Of a DNA stretch of 64,000 bases, positions 34,971 to 44,332 are shown one piece after another (positions within the stretch are counted from its first letter, which is position 1; each line of letters begins with the position of its first letter). The notes below the pieces were generated by a model that searched no databases, was not told the DNA's origin, and worked only from the letters and a program-made list of their open reading frames with translations. The translations under genes were made by a program, and so were the position numbers. This DNA comes from Solirubrobacterales bacterium (GTDB lineage: Bacteria; Actinomycetota; Thermoleophilia; Solirubrobacterales; Solirubrobacteraceae): assembly GCA_947474595.1 (NCBI GenBank), contig CANJIV010000002.1:1-64000 (forward strand), written 5' to 3'.

Positions 34971-35828
34971 CTATGCCAGAGGAGTAGGTTTTTGGCCTTG
35001 GAAATCTCTGCCGATGCCAAGAACGTTGACCGGGCCGCTGCCTTCGCCAACCGAGCGGATGCCGTCGCGCACTGCGTAGGAGGCGATCACTTTGGCTTGT
35101 CGGGCCGCTTCCAGCGGCGTCGCGCCGAGCGCGAGGTGAGCGGCGAGTGCTGATGCGTGAGTGCAGCCAGAGCCGTGCGCTGCGCCAGCCGCGAACCGTT
35201 CACCGCCGATAATCACCACCTCCTCCCCATCGTAGAAGCGATCGACTAGATCCTCGGCGTGGCCGCCGGTAAGCACCGCGCAGGCAGGGCCAAGGGCGAA
35301 TAACTCTCGGACCAACTCGTCAAGATCTACCTCATCTACAGACCCAACAAGCACCTTTGCCTCGGGGAGATTGGGCGTTATGACCGTAGCGCGCGGTATC
35401 AGCAGCTCGAGCAGGGCCGAGCGAGCCTCGGTCGGCACTAGGACGGCACCGGATTCGGCAACCATCACTGGATCAAGCACGACGGGAGTGTTGTCGTCGA
35501 GCTCGTCCAGCGCGGCTGCAACAGCCTCTATTGCCTCAACGGTCGAAACCATCCCAATCTTTACGGCGTCAATCCCGATATCTGTTGCCACGGCGCGAAC
35601 CTGGGCGAGGATCATCGCCGGTGATACTTGCTCGACGGCGGTGACCGCGACGGTGTTTTGGGCGGTGATCGCAGTAATCGCGGTCATGCCGTGAACACCA
35701 CAGGCAGCGAAGGCCTTTAGATCGGCCTGAATCCCGGCTCCGCCGCCAGAGTCCGAACCTGCGATCGTCAAGACGCAGGGGATCGCGCGCCCATCACGCG
35801 GGGCCGAGGTGATTGGAGCTCTACCCAT
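34971..35828 (-). CDS. thiD: Hydroxymethylpyrimidine/phosphomethylpyrimidine kinase
   Basis: Phosphorylates HMP and HMP-P for thiamine synthesis. The ribokinase-fold signatures are clear: TIAGSDSGGGAGIQADLK at the N-terminus, VLDPVM, and the anion-hole/catalytic HGSGCTHASALAAHLALG. I chose ATG 35828 (285 residues). The frame extends to 35903 but would then overlap dprA and add unrelated residues. No TPP riboswitch fits in the 19 bp between dprA and this start. Any thiamine control would lie elsewhere. Confidence 0.93.
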   Translation of the reverse strand: MGRAPITSAPRDGRAIPCVLTIAGSDSGGGAGIQADLKAFAACGVHGMTAITAITAQNTVAVTAVEQVSPAMILAQVRAVATDIGIDAVKIGMVSTVEAIEAVAAALDELDDNTPVVLDPVMVAESGAVLVPTEARSALLELLIPRATVITPNLPEAKVLVGSVDEVDLDELVRELFALGPACAVLTGGHAEDLVDRFYDGEEVVIIGGERFAAGAAHGSGCTHASALAAHLALGATPLEAARQAKVIASYAVRDGIRSVGEGSGPVNVLGIGRDFQGQKPTPLA

Positions 35829-35847
35829 AGCTGCCAGAGAGTACGGA

Positions 35848-36969
35848 TCAGATGCCCACCGGTGTATAGCGCCCACCGAGATCACGGCGCACCCTTCCCC
35901 CAAGCTCTAGTTCAACTAAGGCCAACATCACTCCATCGCCGTCGTTGACCGTGGCGGTAATCGCCGAAAGCGTCTCTGCCCCGGCGAGCACCGCTGCTAG
36001 AACCGCGGCCTGCACGGGCATTAGCTGTGGAGGCGGCGCAAGCGTCGGGCGCTCGATCCCTAAAAGATCGAGAACATCTCCTGCATCACGGACCACGACG
36101 GCTCCGTCGGCGAGTAGATCATTGGGGCCTCGGGCCAGCGCAGAGGTAACCCGCCCTGGCACCGCCCCCAGTTCGCGGTCGAGGTCGGTGGCAAATTGTG
36201 CAGTTATCAGTGAACCTGAGCGACGCTGGGCCTCGACGACAATCGTGACCGCTGCTAAGCCGGCAATGATCCGGTTGCGCGCAGGGAAGCTCCACCGCCA
36301 GACTCGACATCCCGGCGGCATCTCAGAGATCACCACCCCTGTGGCCGCCAGCCTGCCGTGCAATCTGCGCTTACTTGGCGGATAGGCAACATCGGCACCG
36401 CCTCCTAGAACCGCCACGGTGCGACCGCCAGCTTCTATCGCTCCTTCGTGGGCTGCCCCATCGACGCCGAGTGCCATCCCGCTGACGACGGTGACTCCAG
36501 CTTCACTTAGGTCACGCCCTAAAGACCGAGCGACCTCGAGACCGTACTCAGATGCCTTGCGCGCACCAACAACTGCCGCGCACCGTCTGACCTCGCTAGT
36601 TAGCTCTCGCAGCGCTCCCGGCCGTCCAATCCAATGTAGTGCCGCGGGCGGGTCGCTGAGCTCAAGCAGCGCCTTTGGATAGTGAAGGTGTTCGTGTCGG
36701 CAGGTTGTATTTATGCCTGCCGCGACAGCGTGCGCTCTTGCCTGGGATGTAGAGAATCGATCACACCCGGCGCGCAAAGCGCCAGCGTGGCGACCGCCAA
36801 GCTCATCGATTAGCCGGTCATCGCTAAGGGCAAGAATGCGGGGCCGCCCAAGCCGCATTGCGTGGGCGGTCTCAATGTGGGGCCCCAGTCTCGCGACCAA
36901 ATCGGCACGACGTAGGCAGCCGTCGCATGCTCCGCTGCGGGGCGGTTGATCTTGGAGAAATTGACCCAC
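35848..36969 (-). CDS. dprA: DNA processing protein DprA (Smf)
   Basis: Loads RecA on incoming single-stranded DNA in transformation. The Rossmann-like DprA domain (about 110-310) shows VVGARKASEYG, VSGMALGVDGAAHEGAI, FPARNRIIAGLA, the EAQRRSGSLITA region and VPGRVTS. A short N-terminal SAM-like region with two extra cysteines (CDGCLRR) and a C-terminal winged-helix-like DML1-type tail complete 373 residues. It starts with GTG just after the comM stop. The pairing with comM, another competence gene, suggests a conserved DNA-uptake or processing role. Confidence 0.93.
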   Translation of the reverse strand: MGQFLQDQPPRSGACDGCLRRADLVARLGPHIETAHAMRLGRPRILALSDDRLIDELGGRHAGALRAGCDRFSTSQARAHAVAAGINTTCRHEHLHYPKALLELSDPPAALHWIGRPGALRELTSEVRRCAAVVGARKASEYGLEVARSLGRDLSEAGVTVVSGMALGVDGAAHEGAIEAGGRTVAVLGGGADVAYPPSKRRLHGRLAATGVVISEMPPGCRVWRWSFPARNRIIAGLAAVTIVVEAQRRSGSLITAQFATDLDRELGAVPGRVTSALARGPNDLLADGAVVVRDAGDVLDLLGIERPTLAPPPQLMPVQAAVLAAVLAGAETLSAITATVNDGDGVMLALVELELGGRVRRDLGGRYTPVGI

Positions 36970-36971
36970 GA

Positions 36972-38495
36972 CTACGCAGCCTCTCCGAGGCGAGAGCCGT
37001 GTTGGCGCAGGGCAAGAGCACTCCCGACGTGCTCGCGCTCGACGGTCACGCTGCCTGCTAAGTCTGCGATCGTACGCGCTACCTTAAGGACGCGCTGATG
37101 GCCGCGCATACTCAGAAACGACGCGTTGTAGGCAAGATCCAACAAGCTCAATGCCGGACCCGAGGCACGAACCAGATCGCTGGTCTGGCGAGAGTCCATC
37201 TGGGCGTTACAGGTAGCCCTAAGCCCGCGTAGGCGCTTGCTTTGAATCGCGCGGGCCTGCTCTACTCGCGTCCGCACCTGCTCAGAGGTAGGCCCCTTCG
37301 ATTGAGTAAGCGCTCCTATCGCCGGGCGTTGTAAAGACAGGCAGAGGTCGAGGCGATCAACGAGCGGGCCGCTCAGACGTCGGCGGTGACGCGCTAGGTC
37401 AGGCTCTGAACAGCGGCATCGATCACCGACTCCGGCGTAGCCACAGGGACAGGGATTGGTAGCAGCAACCAAGATTGCACGGGCCGGATAGCGGACCGAG
37501 CGCTGCCCCCGTACGACCGTAACCCAGCCATCTTCAAGCGGCTGGCGAAGCGCATCAAGGGTGGACCGTGCGAACTCAGATAACTCGTCGAGAAAGAGCA
37601 CTCCGTGATGGGCCAAGGTGACCTCTCCTGGTGCTGGAACGGCGCCACCTCCGACCAACCCCGAGGATGAAATCGTGTGATGTGGAGCCCTAAACGGGCG
37701 CTCGTTCACTAGCCCTGCGGTGCTATGGAGCCCGACGATGCTGTGGATCCTGGTGATCTCAAGGGCCTCTTCGCGCTGCAGCGACGGCAGAATCGTTGGC
37801 AAGCGGCGCGCGAGCATCGTCTTGCCTGCCCCAGGTGGACCCCAGAGCAAGAGGTTGTGGCCTCCAGCCGCCGCTATCTCAAGCGCTCCAACGCCAGCCT
37901 CCTGGCCGCGGACATCTGCCAGATCAAGCTCGTCATTGCTGGTGGCCTTGCTTACTAGCGCCGCTCGCGTCGCTCGTGTCTTTAGCTCTCCACAGAGGAA
38001 TCCCACGAGCTCTTTGATGGAGGCCACCGCCACGACGGCTATATCGTCGACCAAGGTGGCCTCGTCGGCTCGTTCGACAGGGACAACCAGCCCACGTAGT
38101 CCAAACTGACGGGCCCCTTCGGCAACTGCAAGCACACCACGACACGGGCGCACCTCTCCCCCCAGCGACAGCTCGCCCACAAAGGCCCATTGATCGAGCA
38201 TCTCTGGCGGCGCCTGACCGCTGGCCACAAGTACACCTGCGGCAAGCGCTAAATCGAATCCCGGGCCAGCCTTGTGTAATGCGGCCGGAGCGAGATTCGC
38301 TGTGATTCTGCGGGAGGGAAACTCAAAGCCCGAGTTCAGCAGCGCTGCACGCACCCGCTCGCGAGACTCGCGCACGGCGGCGTCGCCAAGGCCCACGACA
38401 GTAAATGCCGGTAGGCCGGGACGGATGTCTACCTCGACGGTGACACGCCGTGAACGCAAGCCGTCGATCGCGAAGGTGGTCACACGAGAGAGCAC
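36972..38495 (-). CDS. comM: YifB/ComM family Mg-chelatase-like ATPase
   Basis: 507-residue AAA+ protein that in transformable bacteria promotes branch migration of incoming DNA. It has an N-terminal Lon-S5-like domain (about 1-170, GLGDAAVRESRERVRAAL), Walker A GPPGAGKTML, Walker B LFLDELSEF, sensor NPCPCGY and a zinc-like cysteine cluster (CPCGY, DRCRC), then the C-terminal Mg-chelatase domain. GTG start. It is directly upstream of dprA and divergent from yraN, the common yraN-comM-dprA cluster. Confidence 0.94.
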   Translation of the reverse strand: MLSRVTTFAIDGLRSRRVTVEVDIRPGLPAFTVVGLGDAAVRESRERVRAALLNSGFEFPSRRITANLAPAALHKAGPGFDLALAAGVLVASGQAPPEMLDQWAFVGELSLGGEVRPCRGVLAVAEGARQFGLRGLVVPVERADEATLVDDIAVVAVASIKELVGFLCGELKTRATRAALVSKATSNDELDLADVRGQEAGVGALEIAAAGGHNLLLWGPPGAGKTMLARRLPTILPSLQREEALEITRIHSIVGLHSTAGLVNERPFRAPHHTISSSGLVGGGAVPAPGEVTLAHHGVLFLDELSEFARSTLDALRQPLEDGWVTVVRGQRSVRYPARAILVAATNPCPCGYAGVGDRCRCSEPDLARHRRRLSGPLVDRLDLCLSLQRPAIGALTQSKGPTSEQVRTRVEQARAIQSKRLRGLRATCNAQMDSRQTSDLVRASGPALSLLDLAYNASFLSMRGHQRVLKVARTIADLAGSVTVEREHVGSALALRQHGSRLGEAA

Positions 38496-38651
38496 GCCCA
38501 GGACGCTAGACCGCAGATCGTTACATGTGACCCCGCGACTGCATCAGGGCCGTGGCGATCCTCAGAAGATCCGCCACCTCGGTTGGGTTTCTACTTACAT
38601 CTCTAGCCGCAGGTGACAGGCAGGCCACAGTTCCCCGCCTACGGTTAGTCA

Positions 38652-39017
38652 ATGTCTACTGACCCACGCCATCGCCTTGGCCGCATCGGAGAGAGGCTGG
38701 CTGGCGAGCACCTCCAACGACTCGGCTACGAAATCCTCACACGCAACCACCGCACCCGCTTCGGAGAGCTCGACCTAATCGCCTTCGACGGAGTTCGAAT
38801 CGTCTTCTGCGAGGTCAAGACACGGCGGGCTCCTGGCGATCCGTTCGAGTCTCTACATCCGGCCAAGCAGCGACAAGTTCGCAAGATGGCAGCGCTCTGG
38901 TTGATCGAAGCGCCAAACCGTCCGCGGGCAAGCGAGCTGAGATTCGACGCCATCGGCATAACGATCGACGCTACCGGTCGGCTTTCGCGCCTCGAGCATC
39001 TTGAAGGAGCCTTCTGA
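38652..39017 (+). CDS. yraN: YraN family (UPF0102) nuclease-fold protein
   Basis: 121-residue protein of the UPF0102 family, a Holliday-junction-resolvase-like PD-(D/E)XK fold. The motif residues are present: GELDLIAFDG and FCEVKTRR (Asp, Glu and Lys). The length is usual. The family function is unsettled, but its placement with comM, dprA and rnhB is widely conserved and points to DNA processing. It is the only plus-strand gene in this block. The 156-bp gap to comM is the likely divergent promoter region; no clear boxes are seen. Confidence 0.92.
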   Translation: MSTDPRHRLGRIGERLAGEHLQRLGYEILTRNHRTRFGELDLIAFDGVRIVFCEVKTRRAPGDPFESLHPAKQRQVRKMAALWLIEAPNRPRASELRFDAIGITIDATGRLSRLEHLEGAF

Positions 39018-39050
39018 CCCTGATGGTGATGGCAAACCGGGCAATAGCGC

Positions 39051-39761
39051 TCAGATTGGAGTTATCCCGATCTGTTTGTAAGCCGCTGATCGAAATGAAA
39101 GGCGATGCAGCGGCGTAACGCCGAGCTTGACGATGGCTGAGCGGTGTTCGGCGGTCGCATATCCGAAGTGCTTGGCAAACAGGTATCCGGGGTGAAGCGC
39201 GTCGGCTCGAGTCATCAGCCGGTCCCGGGTCACTTTGGCGATGATCGAGGCGGCAGCGATCGAAGCGCTCAGAGCGTCGCCGCCGACGATCGCTTGGGAG
39301 TTGTAGCCGATTTGACGCACCGCAAATCCATCGCTGAGACAGATGCAGCCTGGCGTCGCGACGGATAAAAGCCCATCACCTAAGGCAGCTAGGTTGGTCA
39401 CATGAAGCCCTCGCTGATCGATCGTGAGCGGGCTGCGTATAACGATCGCCACGCGAGTGGCCGCCTTTAGGACGACTGGGTAAAGCAGCTCTCGGGTGCC
39501 AACGCTTTGCTGCTTGGAATCATTGAGCGCGCCCAGCGCGCGGACCTGCGCCTCATCTAACCGTTCGTAGTCAAAAAGCACCGCAGCGGCAACTAGTGGC
39601 CCGGCCAAGCAGCCCCGTCCGGCTTCGTCAGCACCGGCTACATAGCGCACCCCGAAGTCGCGATCAAAGGCGAAGAGCGAGCGCGAGGTTTGCTCTTGGG
39701 AGCGCGCCCGAATAGCCGCCCGCGAGCCGGGCCCAGTCAGAAGGCTGGCATCAGCCGTCAC
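39051..39761 (-). CDS. rnhB: Ribonuclease HII
   Basis: Cleaves RNA in DNA-RNA hybrids, including single ribonucleotides in DNA. The core begins VAGADEAGRGCLAGPL with the Asp-Glu pair. The other acidic ligands lie in LSDGF and KVTRDRL, after GDALSASIAAASIIAK. The frame stays open upstream through the end of lepB. GTG 39761, just past the lepB stop, gives 236 residues with about 45 extra before the core and is the most sensible start. The gene is convergent with yraN. Confidence 0.93.
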   Translation of the reverse strand: MTADASLLTGPGSRAAIRARSQEQTSRSLFAFDRDFGVRYVAGADEAGRGCLAGPLVAAAVLFDYERLDEAQVRALGALNDSKQQSVGTRELLYPVVLKAATRVAIVIRSPLTIDQRGLHVTNLAALGDGLLSVATPGCICLSDGFAVRQIGYNSQAIVGGDALSASIAAASIIAKVTRDRLMTRADALHPGYLFAKHFGYATAEHRSAIVKLGVTPLHRLSFRSAAYKQIGITPI

Positions 39762-39768
39762 TATCGGA

Positions 39769-40398
39769 CTAGAAGAGATTGATCCTGTCTGGGGGCCAGT
39801 AGGTGGCAAAGGCGCCGCCGATGATCCACTTCTTCGGGACGGGACCCCAGAACCGACTGTCATCAGACTGGCCACGGTTGTCGCCCATCATGAACCAGTG
39901 CCCGGGCGGAATCGTTATCGGCACAGGGAACGTGCACTCCTCACCGCTATCGCAAGGGCGGATGAACTTCTCCTCCTGCGGCTTGCCGTTGAGGATCACA
40001 TGTCCATCTTGGATCGAGAGCGTGTCCCCCGGTCCGGCCACGACGCGCTTGATGAAGTTCAGATCCGAGCTAGTTGGGGTAGGGAGCGGACAAGGCTGTC
40101 CCTCTTTCGGCTCAGCCCCACAGGTGTTTGACTCAGACCCCTTTGGCGGATGAAAGACTAAAATCTCTCCGATCTCAGGGTCATTGAAACTGTTGCCGAT
40201 GCGGTTGACCAAGACCCGCTGACCAACGTTGAGTGTTGGCTCCATCGACTCGCTGGGGATCCTGTAGGGCTTAATCAAGAAAGCTTGGATCGCGAAGGCG
40301 AGTCCGATCGCAACGATCACGATCACCACCAGTTCGATCAGCGAAGCGACGCCAGACTTCTTTTCCTCGCCTTCCTTCTTCCGCCAAGGAAGGTTCAA
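39769..40398 (-). CDS. lepB: Signal peptidase I
   Basis: Membrane serine protease that removes signal peptides from exported proteins. One N-terminal transmembrane helix (about 20-42) is followed by box B with the nucleophile in PSESMEPTL, box D with the general-base lysine in [11 protein letters not shown], and box E in [13 protein letters not shown] Cys-containing insert (SNTCGAE...GQPCP) between boxes could be a disulfide. At 209 residues it is the compact Gram-positive type with a single span. It overlaps rplS by 4 bp. Confidence 0.95.
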   Translation of the reverse strand: MNLPWRKKEGEEKKSGVASLIELVVIVIVAIGLAFAIQAFLIKPYRIPSESMEPTLNVGQRVLVNRIGNSFNDPEIGEILVFHPPKGSESNTCGAEPKEGQPCPLPTPTSSDLNFIKRVVAGPGDTLSIQDGHVILNGKPQEEKFIRPCDSGEECTFPVPITIPPGHWFMMGDNRGQSDDSRFWGPVPKKWIIGGAFATYWPPDRINLF

Positions 40399-41093
40399 GA
40401 GGGCTCGCCGTCGCCAGCCGAGGCGTCGGCGTCGGGCGCCTCGCCCTCAGACTCGGCGTCGGGCGTTGCTGCAGGTTCGGCCTCAGCCTCTGGTGCTGCG
40501 TCAGCCTCAGGCGCTGCGTCAGCCTCAGGCGCTGCCTCAGCCTCTGGTGCTGCGTCAGCCTCGGGCGCTGCCTCGGCTTCTGGTGCTGCTTCAGCTTCGG
40601 GCGCTACCTCGGCCTCAGGCGCTGCCTCGGCTGCGACCTCTGGCTCGGTCGTCAGGCCGTCAACCTCAACCTCTGGCGCTTCCTCGAGCTCTGGCTCGAC
40701 GACGGCCGCTGCATAGAGCAGGCCTGGCTCGACGATCTCTTCGGGCGTGTTGGAACGCTGCTCACGGACGCGAGCGCGCTTGCCGATGCGGTCGCGCAAG
40801 TAGTAGAGCTTGGCGCGACGTACATCGCCGCGAGCGGCGATCTCGATCCGCTCGATCTTTGGGGAGTGAACCGGGAAGGTCCGCTCCACGCCAACGCCGA
40901 AGGACTGCTTACGCACGGTGAACGTCTCGCGTACCCCGTTGCCCTGGCGCTTGATGACGATCCCCTCAAAGACTTGGGTGCGCTTGCGCGTTCCTTCAAC
41001 CACTTGGAAGTGGACACGCACTCGGTCTCCAGGACCAAAGTCCGGGACGCGGCGCAGCTGTGCGCGTTCAAGGTTGTCGATAACTGTGCTCAT
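40395..41093 (-). CDS. rplS: 50S ribosomal protein L19 with long acidic repeat tail
   Basis: Large-subunit protein at the interface with the 30S subunit. Residues 1-113 match the whole family ([59 protein letters not shown]). A further 119 residues follow, doubling the normal size. They are almost free of basic residues and include eight uninterrupted six-residue units of the type [12 protein letters not shown] (residues 157-204). The tail is in frame with no stop before the lepB overlap, so it is not a fusion with another gene. Similar smaller C-terminal extensions are known on some actinobacterial ribosomal proteins. Confidence 0.95.
   Translation of the reverse strand: MSTVIDNLERAQLRRVPDFGPGDRVRVHFQVVEGTRKRTQVFEGIVIKRQGNGVRETFTVRKQSFGVGVERTFPVHSPKIERIEIAARGDVRRAKLYYLRDRIGKRARVREQRSNTPEEIVEPGLLYAAAVVEPELEEAPEVEVDGLTTEPEVAAEAAPEAEVAPEAEAAPEAEAAPEADAAPEAEAAPEADAAPEADAAPEAEAEPAATPDAESEGEAPDADASAGDGEPS
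40482..40625 (-). repeat. Eight 18-bp repeats encoding the AAPEAE hexads of L19
   Basis: Exactly 144 bp, or eight units of 18 bp, encode the hexads of the L19 tail. Codon choice varies between units at silent positions (GCC/GCT/GCA, TCA/TCG on the opposite strand). The array is therefore kept by protein-level selection or is old, not a fresh slippage product. Adjacent sequence on both sides continues with degenerate Ala-Pro-Glu codons. Confidence 0.88.
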
Positions 41094-41136
41094 GGCAGAA
41101 ATATCCCGCGGGGCGTATTAAGCCGTCGCGGGTGGC

Positions 41137-41832
41137 CTATGGTAGCGGTCGCTCCCTCGCGGCGTCCCCACGTTGGCGACTCTGCTCAAAACGCCACTCT
41201 TTAATCCGCTCATGATGGCCCGATAGAAGCACCTCTGGGACCCCCCACTCACGGTATTGGGCTGGCCGTGTGTAGTGGGGATACTCAGGCGCTCCGCCGA
41301 GTGCGGCGCTAAAGGACTCCTCCATCACGGAGTCCTCGTGGCCGAGTGCTCCGGGAAGCTTTCGCATCACGGCGTCACAGACAACCATCGCCGCCAGCTC
41401 ACCTCCAGCCAAGACATAGCGGCCGATCGAGATGGAATCGGTCGCGAGATGCTCGATGATGCGCTCGTCAAATCCCTCATAGCGACCACACAGCAGCGTC
41501 AGACTTGGCTCGCTGGCCAGTTCGTTGACTAGCTCCTCATCGAGCATGCGCCCGCCGGGGGTGAGCGCGACTACGCGCCTCGATTCGCTCAAAGTCACCG
41601 GATCACAGTCGTAGTGCGCCCGCAGTGCGGCGTCGACGACATCAACGCGCAAAACCATTCCTGCTCCGCCACCGAACGGCGTGTCATCAACCTGCCCGCC
41701 GGTAAGCGGAGTGTGGTCACGGTAGGAGACGCAGTTCAGAGTGCTCCCGCCCGCGACCGCGTTGGCGATATGGCGCTGAGTCCTAAACCACTCAAACCAC
41801 TCAGGGAAGAGTGTGAAGACGTCGACCTCCAT
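41137..41832 (-). CDS. trmD: tRNA (guanine-37-N1)-methyltransferase
   Basis: Methylates G37 next to the anticodon to prevent frameshifting. The SPOUT knot motifs are present: VDVFTLFPEWF at the N-terminus, DDTPFGGGAGMV, LCGRYEGFDERI and SIGRYVLAGGELAAM. Length 231 is normal. It overlaps rimM by one base (TGATG type) and lies 43 bp upstream of rplS. A weak inverted repeat, CCCGCG/CGCGGG at 41105-41132, falls in that gap. Confidence 0.96.
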   Translation of the reverse strand: MEVDVFTLFPEWFEWFRTQRHIANAVAGGSTLNCVSYRDHTPLTGGQVDDTPFGGGAGMVLRVDVVDAALRAHYDCDPVTLSESRRVVALTPGGRMLDEELVNELASEPSLTLLCGRYEGFDERIIEHLATDSISIGRYVLAGGELAAMVVCDAVMRKLPGALGHEDSVMEESFSAALGGAPEYPHYTRPAQYREWGVPEVLLSGHHERIKEWRFEQSRQRGDAARERPLP

Positions 41833-42386
41833 CAGTCGATCCCTAGGAATCGGAGATCGACGTCGATGCGCTGGCTTTCGAGATCAACATCGCGCACGGC
41901 ATCTCGCACCAGTGGCACCAGCAGATAGCCGTCATGCAGTGTGGCGGCGCCGTCGAATCCATCAACAGTGCGCACCCGTAGCGCTTCGCAAGACGGCAGG
42001 CCAACCAGAGCGTGAACGACCCCAACCTCGCGCGCCCCATCGTGGACCGAGCAGCCCTCAAGGTCGGTAGCCCACCACTCGTCGCCGCCAAGCGGTGGCA
42101 CCTCACCGCGGGCGACTAAGACCTCCTGGCCGCGCATGGCCTCAGCAGCATCTCGATCGTCGCAGCCTGAGATGCGAACAATCGGATGCGCGACAGTTCC
42201 ATCGCAGCGTTGAACTTCACGATCAAGCTGCGCCACCCGCACGGCGGCTCCGACCGGCAGCAGCCCGGCCACCGCGGCGACCACATGGAATGACCCGTCG
42301 AGCCCATGCGGACGGCCGATGATCCCGGCGACAACGTGGCTTGACTCTTGCGACCCTTCCGTCATTACGGAGTCGGCCATCTCCAC
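41832..42386 (-). CDS. rimM: 16S rRNA processing protein RimM
   Basis: Assembly factor for the 30S head; binds S19. It has an N-terminal RimM beta-barrel (VVAGIIGRPHGLDGSFHV) and a C-terminal PRC-barrel (DGYLLVPLVRDAVRDVDLESQRI, ending in DLRFLGID). 184 residues. It occupies the canonical rpsP-KH-rimM-trmD-rplS position and is 6 bp below the KH gene. Several closely spaced methionines make the start uncertain by up to seven residues. Confidence 0.93.
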   Translation of the reverse strand: MEMADSVMTEGSQESSHVVAGIIGRPHGLDGSFHVVAAVAGLLPVGAAVRVAQLDREVQRCDGTVAHPIVRISGCDDRDAAEAMRGQEVLVARGEVPPLGGDEWWATDLEGCSVHDGAREVGVVHALVGLPSCEALRVRTVDGFDGAATLHDGYLLVPLVRDAVRDVDLESQRIDVDLRFLGID

Positions 42387-42392
42387 GACGTC

Positions 42393-42626
42393 CTACTCGA
42401 CGATGTCGACAAGCACGCGGCGGTTCTCTTTAACCGCTGCGCCTTTGACGACGGTACGCAGAGCGTTGGCGGTACGACCACCGCGGCCGATTACTTTGCC
42501 GTAGTCGCCTTCACCGACCGAAAGTTCGAGCACCAGCGTGCCATCGTCGTCGTCAAACTCCTCGACTACGACCTCATCGGGGTGGTCAACCAGCGCCCGG
42601 GCGAGATATTCGAGGAGCTCCTTCAC
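42393..42626 (-). CDS. khpA: KH-domain RNA-binding protein KhpA
   Basis: 77-residue single KH domain with the GxxG loop in GKVIGRGGRTANALR. Proteins of this type bind RNA, often with KhpB, and influence cell division and elongation in Gram-positives. The genomic slot between rpsP and rimM is diagnostic. 15 bp separate it from rpsP and 6 bp from rimM. Confidence 0.94.
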   Translation of the reverse strand: MKELLEYLARALVDHPDEVVVEEFDDDDGTLVLELSVGEGDYGKVIGRGGRTANALRTVVKGAAVKENRRVLVDIVE

Positions 42627-42641
42627 GACCGTGAGTGGCGG

Positions 42642-42890
42642 CTAAGCCGCGTCGATCCCTTGAATACGCATTAGCTTGGCGACGGTCGCAGTCGGCTGAG
42701 CGCCGCGGGCGATCCAAGCACGGATGCGCTCTTCGTCTAGGACGATCGTCGATGGGTCTGTCTGGGCGTTGTAGCGACCGACCGTCTCGATAACGCGACC
42801 ATCGCGCGGCGAGCGTTGGTCGGCGACGACGACGCGCCAGATCGGATCCTTCTTCCCGCCAACGCGGGTGAGTCTAAGTCGGACAGCCAT
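42642..42890 (-). CDS. rpsP: 30S ribosomal protein S16
   Basis: 82-residue small-subunit protein. [20 protein letters not shown] and [13 protein letters not shown] are characteristic. A strong ribosome-binding site (GGAAAGG) precedes the ATG. It is the first gene of the rpsP-khpA-rimM-trmD-rplS-lepB-rnhB run. The 107-bp gap to ffh probably carries the operon promoter; CTGACA at its far end is a -35 candidate without a convincing -10. Confidence 0.97.
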   Translation of the reverse strand: MAVRLRLTRVGGKKDPIWRVVVADQRSPRDGRVIETVGRYNAQTDPSTIVLDEERIRAWIARGAQPTATVAKLMRIQGIDAA

Positions 42891-42997
42891 GAAGCCTTTC
42901 CAGAAAGTGAGTTAAAACTGCCGATCTTGAGCTTTCGCCCGATGACCGTAAGTTGTCAGGGTAGCGGGATGCGCGCAATAGTGTTGGGGCGAGGCCC

Positions 42998-44332
42998 TCA
43001 GCGACCTTGGCGCATCATCGCTGCCATGTCTGGGAGCTTGCCTTTTCCGAGCTGTTTCATCATCTTGCGCATCTGCGCGAACTGCTTGACGAGTTGATTG
43101 ACGGCCTGGACGGTAGTGCCCGATCCTCGCGCAATTCGCAGCCGCCGCGAGCCGTTGATCTTTTCAGGCTTGCGCCGTTCTTCAGGTGTCATCGCCAAGA
43201 TGATCGCCTCGATCCGGTCAAGCTCGGACTCGTCGACTTTGAGGTTCTTTAACTGGCTTGCCCCGAAGCCGGGAATCATTCCCATCAGTGAGGAGAGCGG
43301 GCCCATGCGACGGATCTGCTTTAGCTGGCCGAGGAAGTCCTCGAGCGAGAACTCGGAACTGAGCAGCTTGCGCTCCATCTCCTTGGCCGAGGCAGCGTCC
43401 ATCTGTCCTTCGGCCTTCTCAATCAAGGTAAGGACATCCCCCATACCCAAGATCCGCTGAGCCATGCGATCGGGATGGAAGCGTTCAAACTGGTCGAGCT
43501 TCTCGCCGGTGGATGCGTAAAGAATTGGTTTGCCAGTAACCGCCTTGACCGAGAGCGCAGCTCCACCGCGGGCGTCGCCGTCGAGCTTCGTCATAACGAC
43601 GCCGTCGAATTCAACCACGCGACCGAACTCCTGGGCGACGTTGACCGCATCTTGTCCAGTCATCGCATCGACCACAAGGAGGACCTGATGCGGCTTAACC
43701 ACACGGCGGATCTCTGCGAGCTCGTCCATTAGGTCGCTATCGATATGAAGACGTCCTGCCGTATCGACTATCAGTACGTCAACGCCGTCCATCTTGGCGC
43801 GATCTAAGGCCCACGCGGCGATCTCAACTGGCTTGGCGTCACTGCCCTTCTCATAGACCTGGGCTCCTGCTTGAGTGCCAACCTTGATCAGTTGTTCTAT
43901 GGCCGCAGGGCGGTAGACATCGCAGGCGGCCACCGATACCGACGAGCCATGTTTCTCGCGCAGATAGCGTGCCAGCTTGCCCGTAGCAGTCGTCTTACCA
44001 GAGCCCTGCAGACCGGCCATCAAGATCACCGTAGGCGGGCGAGGGGAGAAGGTGATCTCGCGCGAGGCGCCTCCCATTAGGGAAGTGAGCTCCTCGTTGA
44101 CGATCTTGACCACCTGCTGGCCAGCGTCGAGTTGAGCCAGTACGCCGGTCCCTATGCAGCGCTCTTTTACAGTCGTCGTGAAGTTCTTGACAACCTTGAA
44201 GTTGACGTCGGCCTCCAGCAGTGCGAGGCGGATGTCACGCATTGCAGCGTCTACATCCTCTTCCCTCAAAGTTCCGCGCTGGCGCACGTCGGCGAGCGTC
44301 GACTGAAGCTTTTCCGATAGAGAATCAAACAT
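42998..44332 (-). CDS. ffh: Signal recognition particle protein Ffh
   Basis: GTPase that binds 4.5S RNA and signal sequences and targets ribosomes to FtsY at the membrane. N-domain, G-domain (GLQGSGKTTATGKLA, DVYRPAAIEQL, DTAGRL, TKLDGDARGGAAL) and methionine-rich M-domain (SLMGMIPGFG, RGSGTTVQAVNQLVKQFAQMRKMMKQL) are all present in 444 residues. The start codon lies immediately after the upstream NfeD stop. FtsY is two genes upstream, the usual proximity of the two GTPases. Confidence 0.97.
   Translation of the reverse strand: MFDSLSEKLQSTLADVRQRGTLREEDVDAAMRDIRLALLEADVNFKVVKNFTTTVKERCIGTGVLAQLDAGQQVVKIVNEELTSLMGGASREITFSPRPPTVILMAGLQGSGKTTATGKLARYLREKHGSSVSVAACDVYRPAAIEQLIKVGTQAGAQVYEKGSDAKPVEIAAWALDRAKMDGVDVLIVDTAGRLHIDSDLMDELAEIRRVVKPHQVLLVVDAMTGQDAVNVAQEFGRVVEFDGVVMTKLDGDARGGAALSVKAVTGKPILYASTGEKLDQFERFHPDRMAQRILGMGDVLTLIEKAEGQMDAASAKEMERKLLSSEFSLEDFLGQLKQIRRMGPLSSLMGMIPGFGASQLKNLKVDESELDRIEAIILAMTPEERRKPEKINGSRRLRIARGSGTTVQAVNQLVKQFAQMRKMMKQLGKGKLPDMAAMMRQGR

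Noticed and set aside
40285-40716. Plus-strand Ser/Ala-rich frame opposite rplS and lepB
   Set aside because: It is the antisense reading of the AAPEAE repeats and therefore a low-complexity shadow of the L19 tail.
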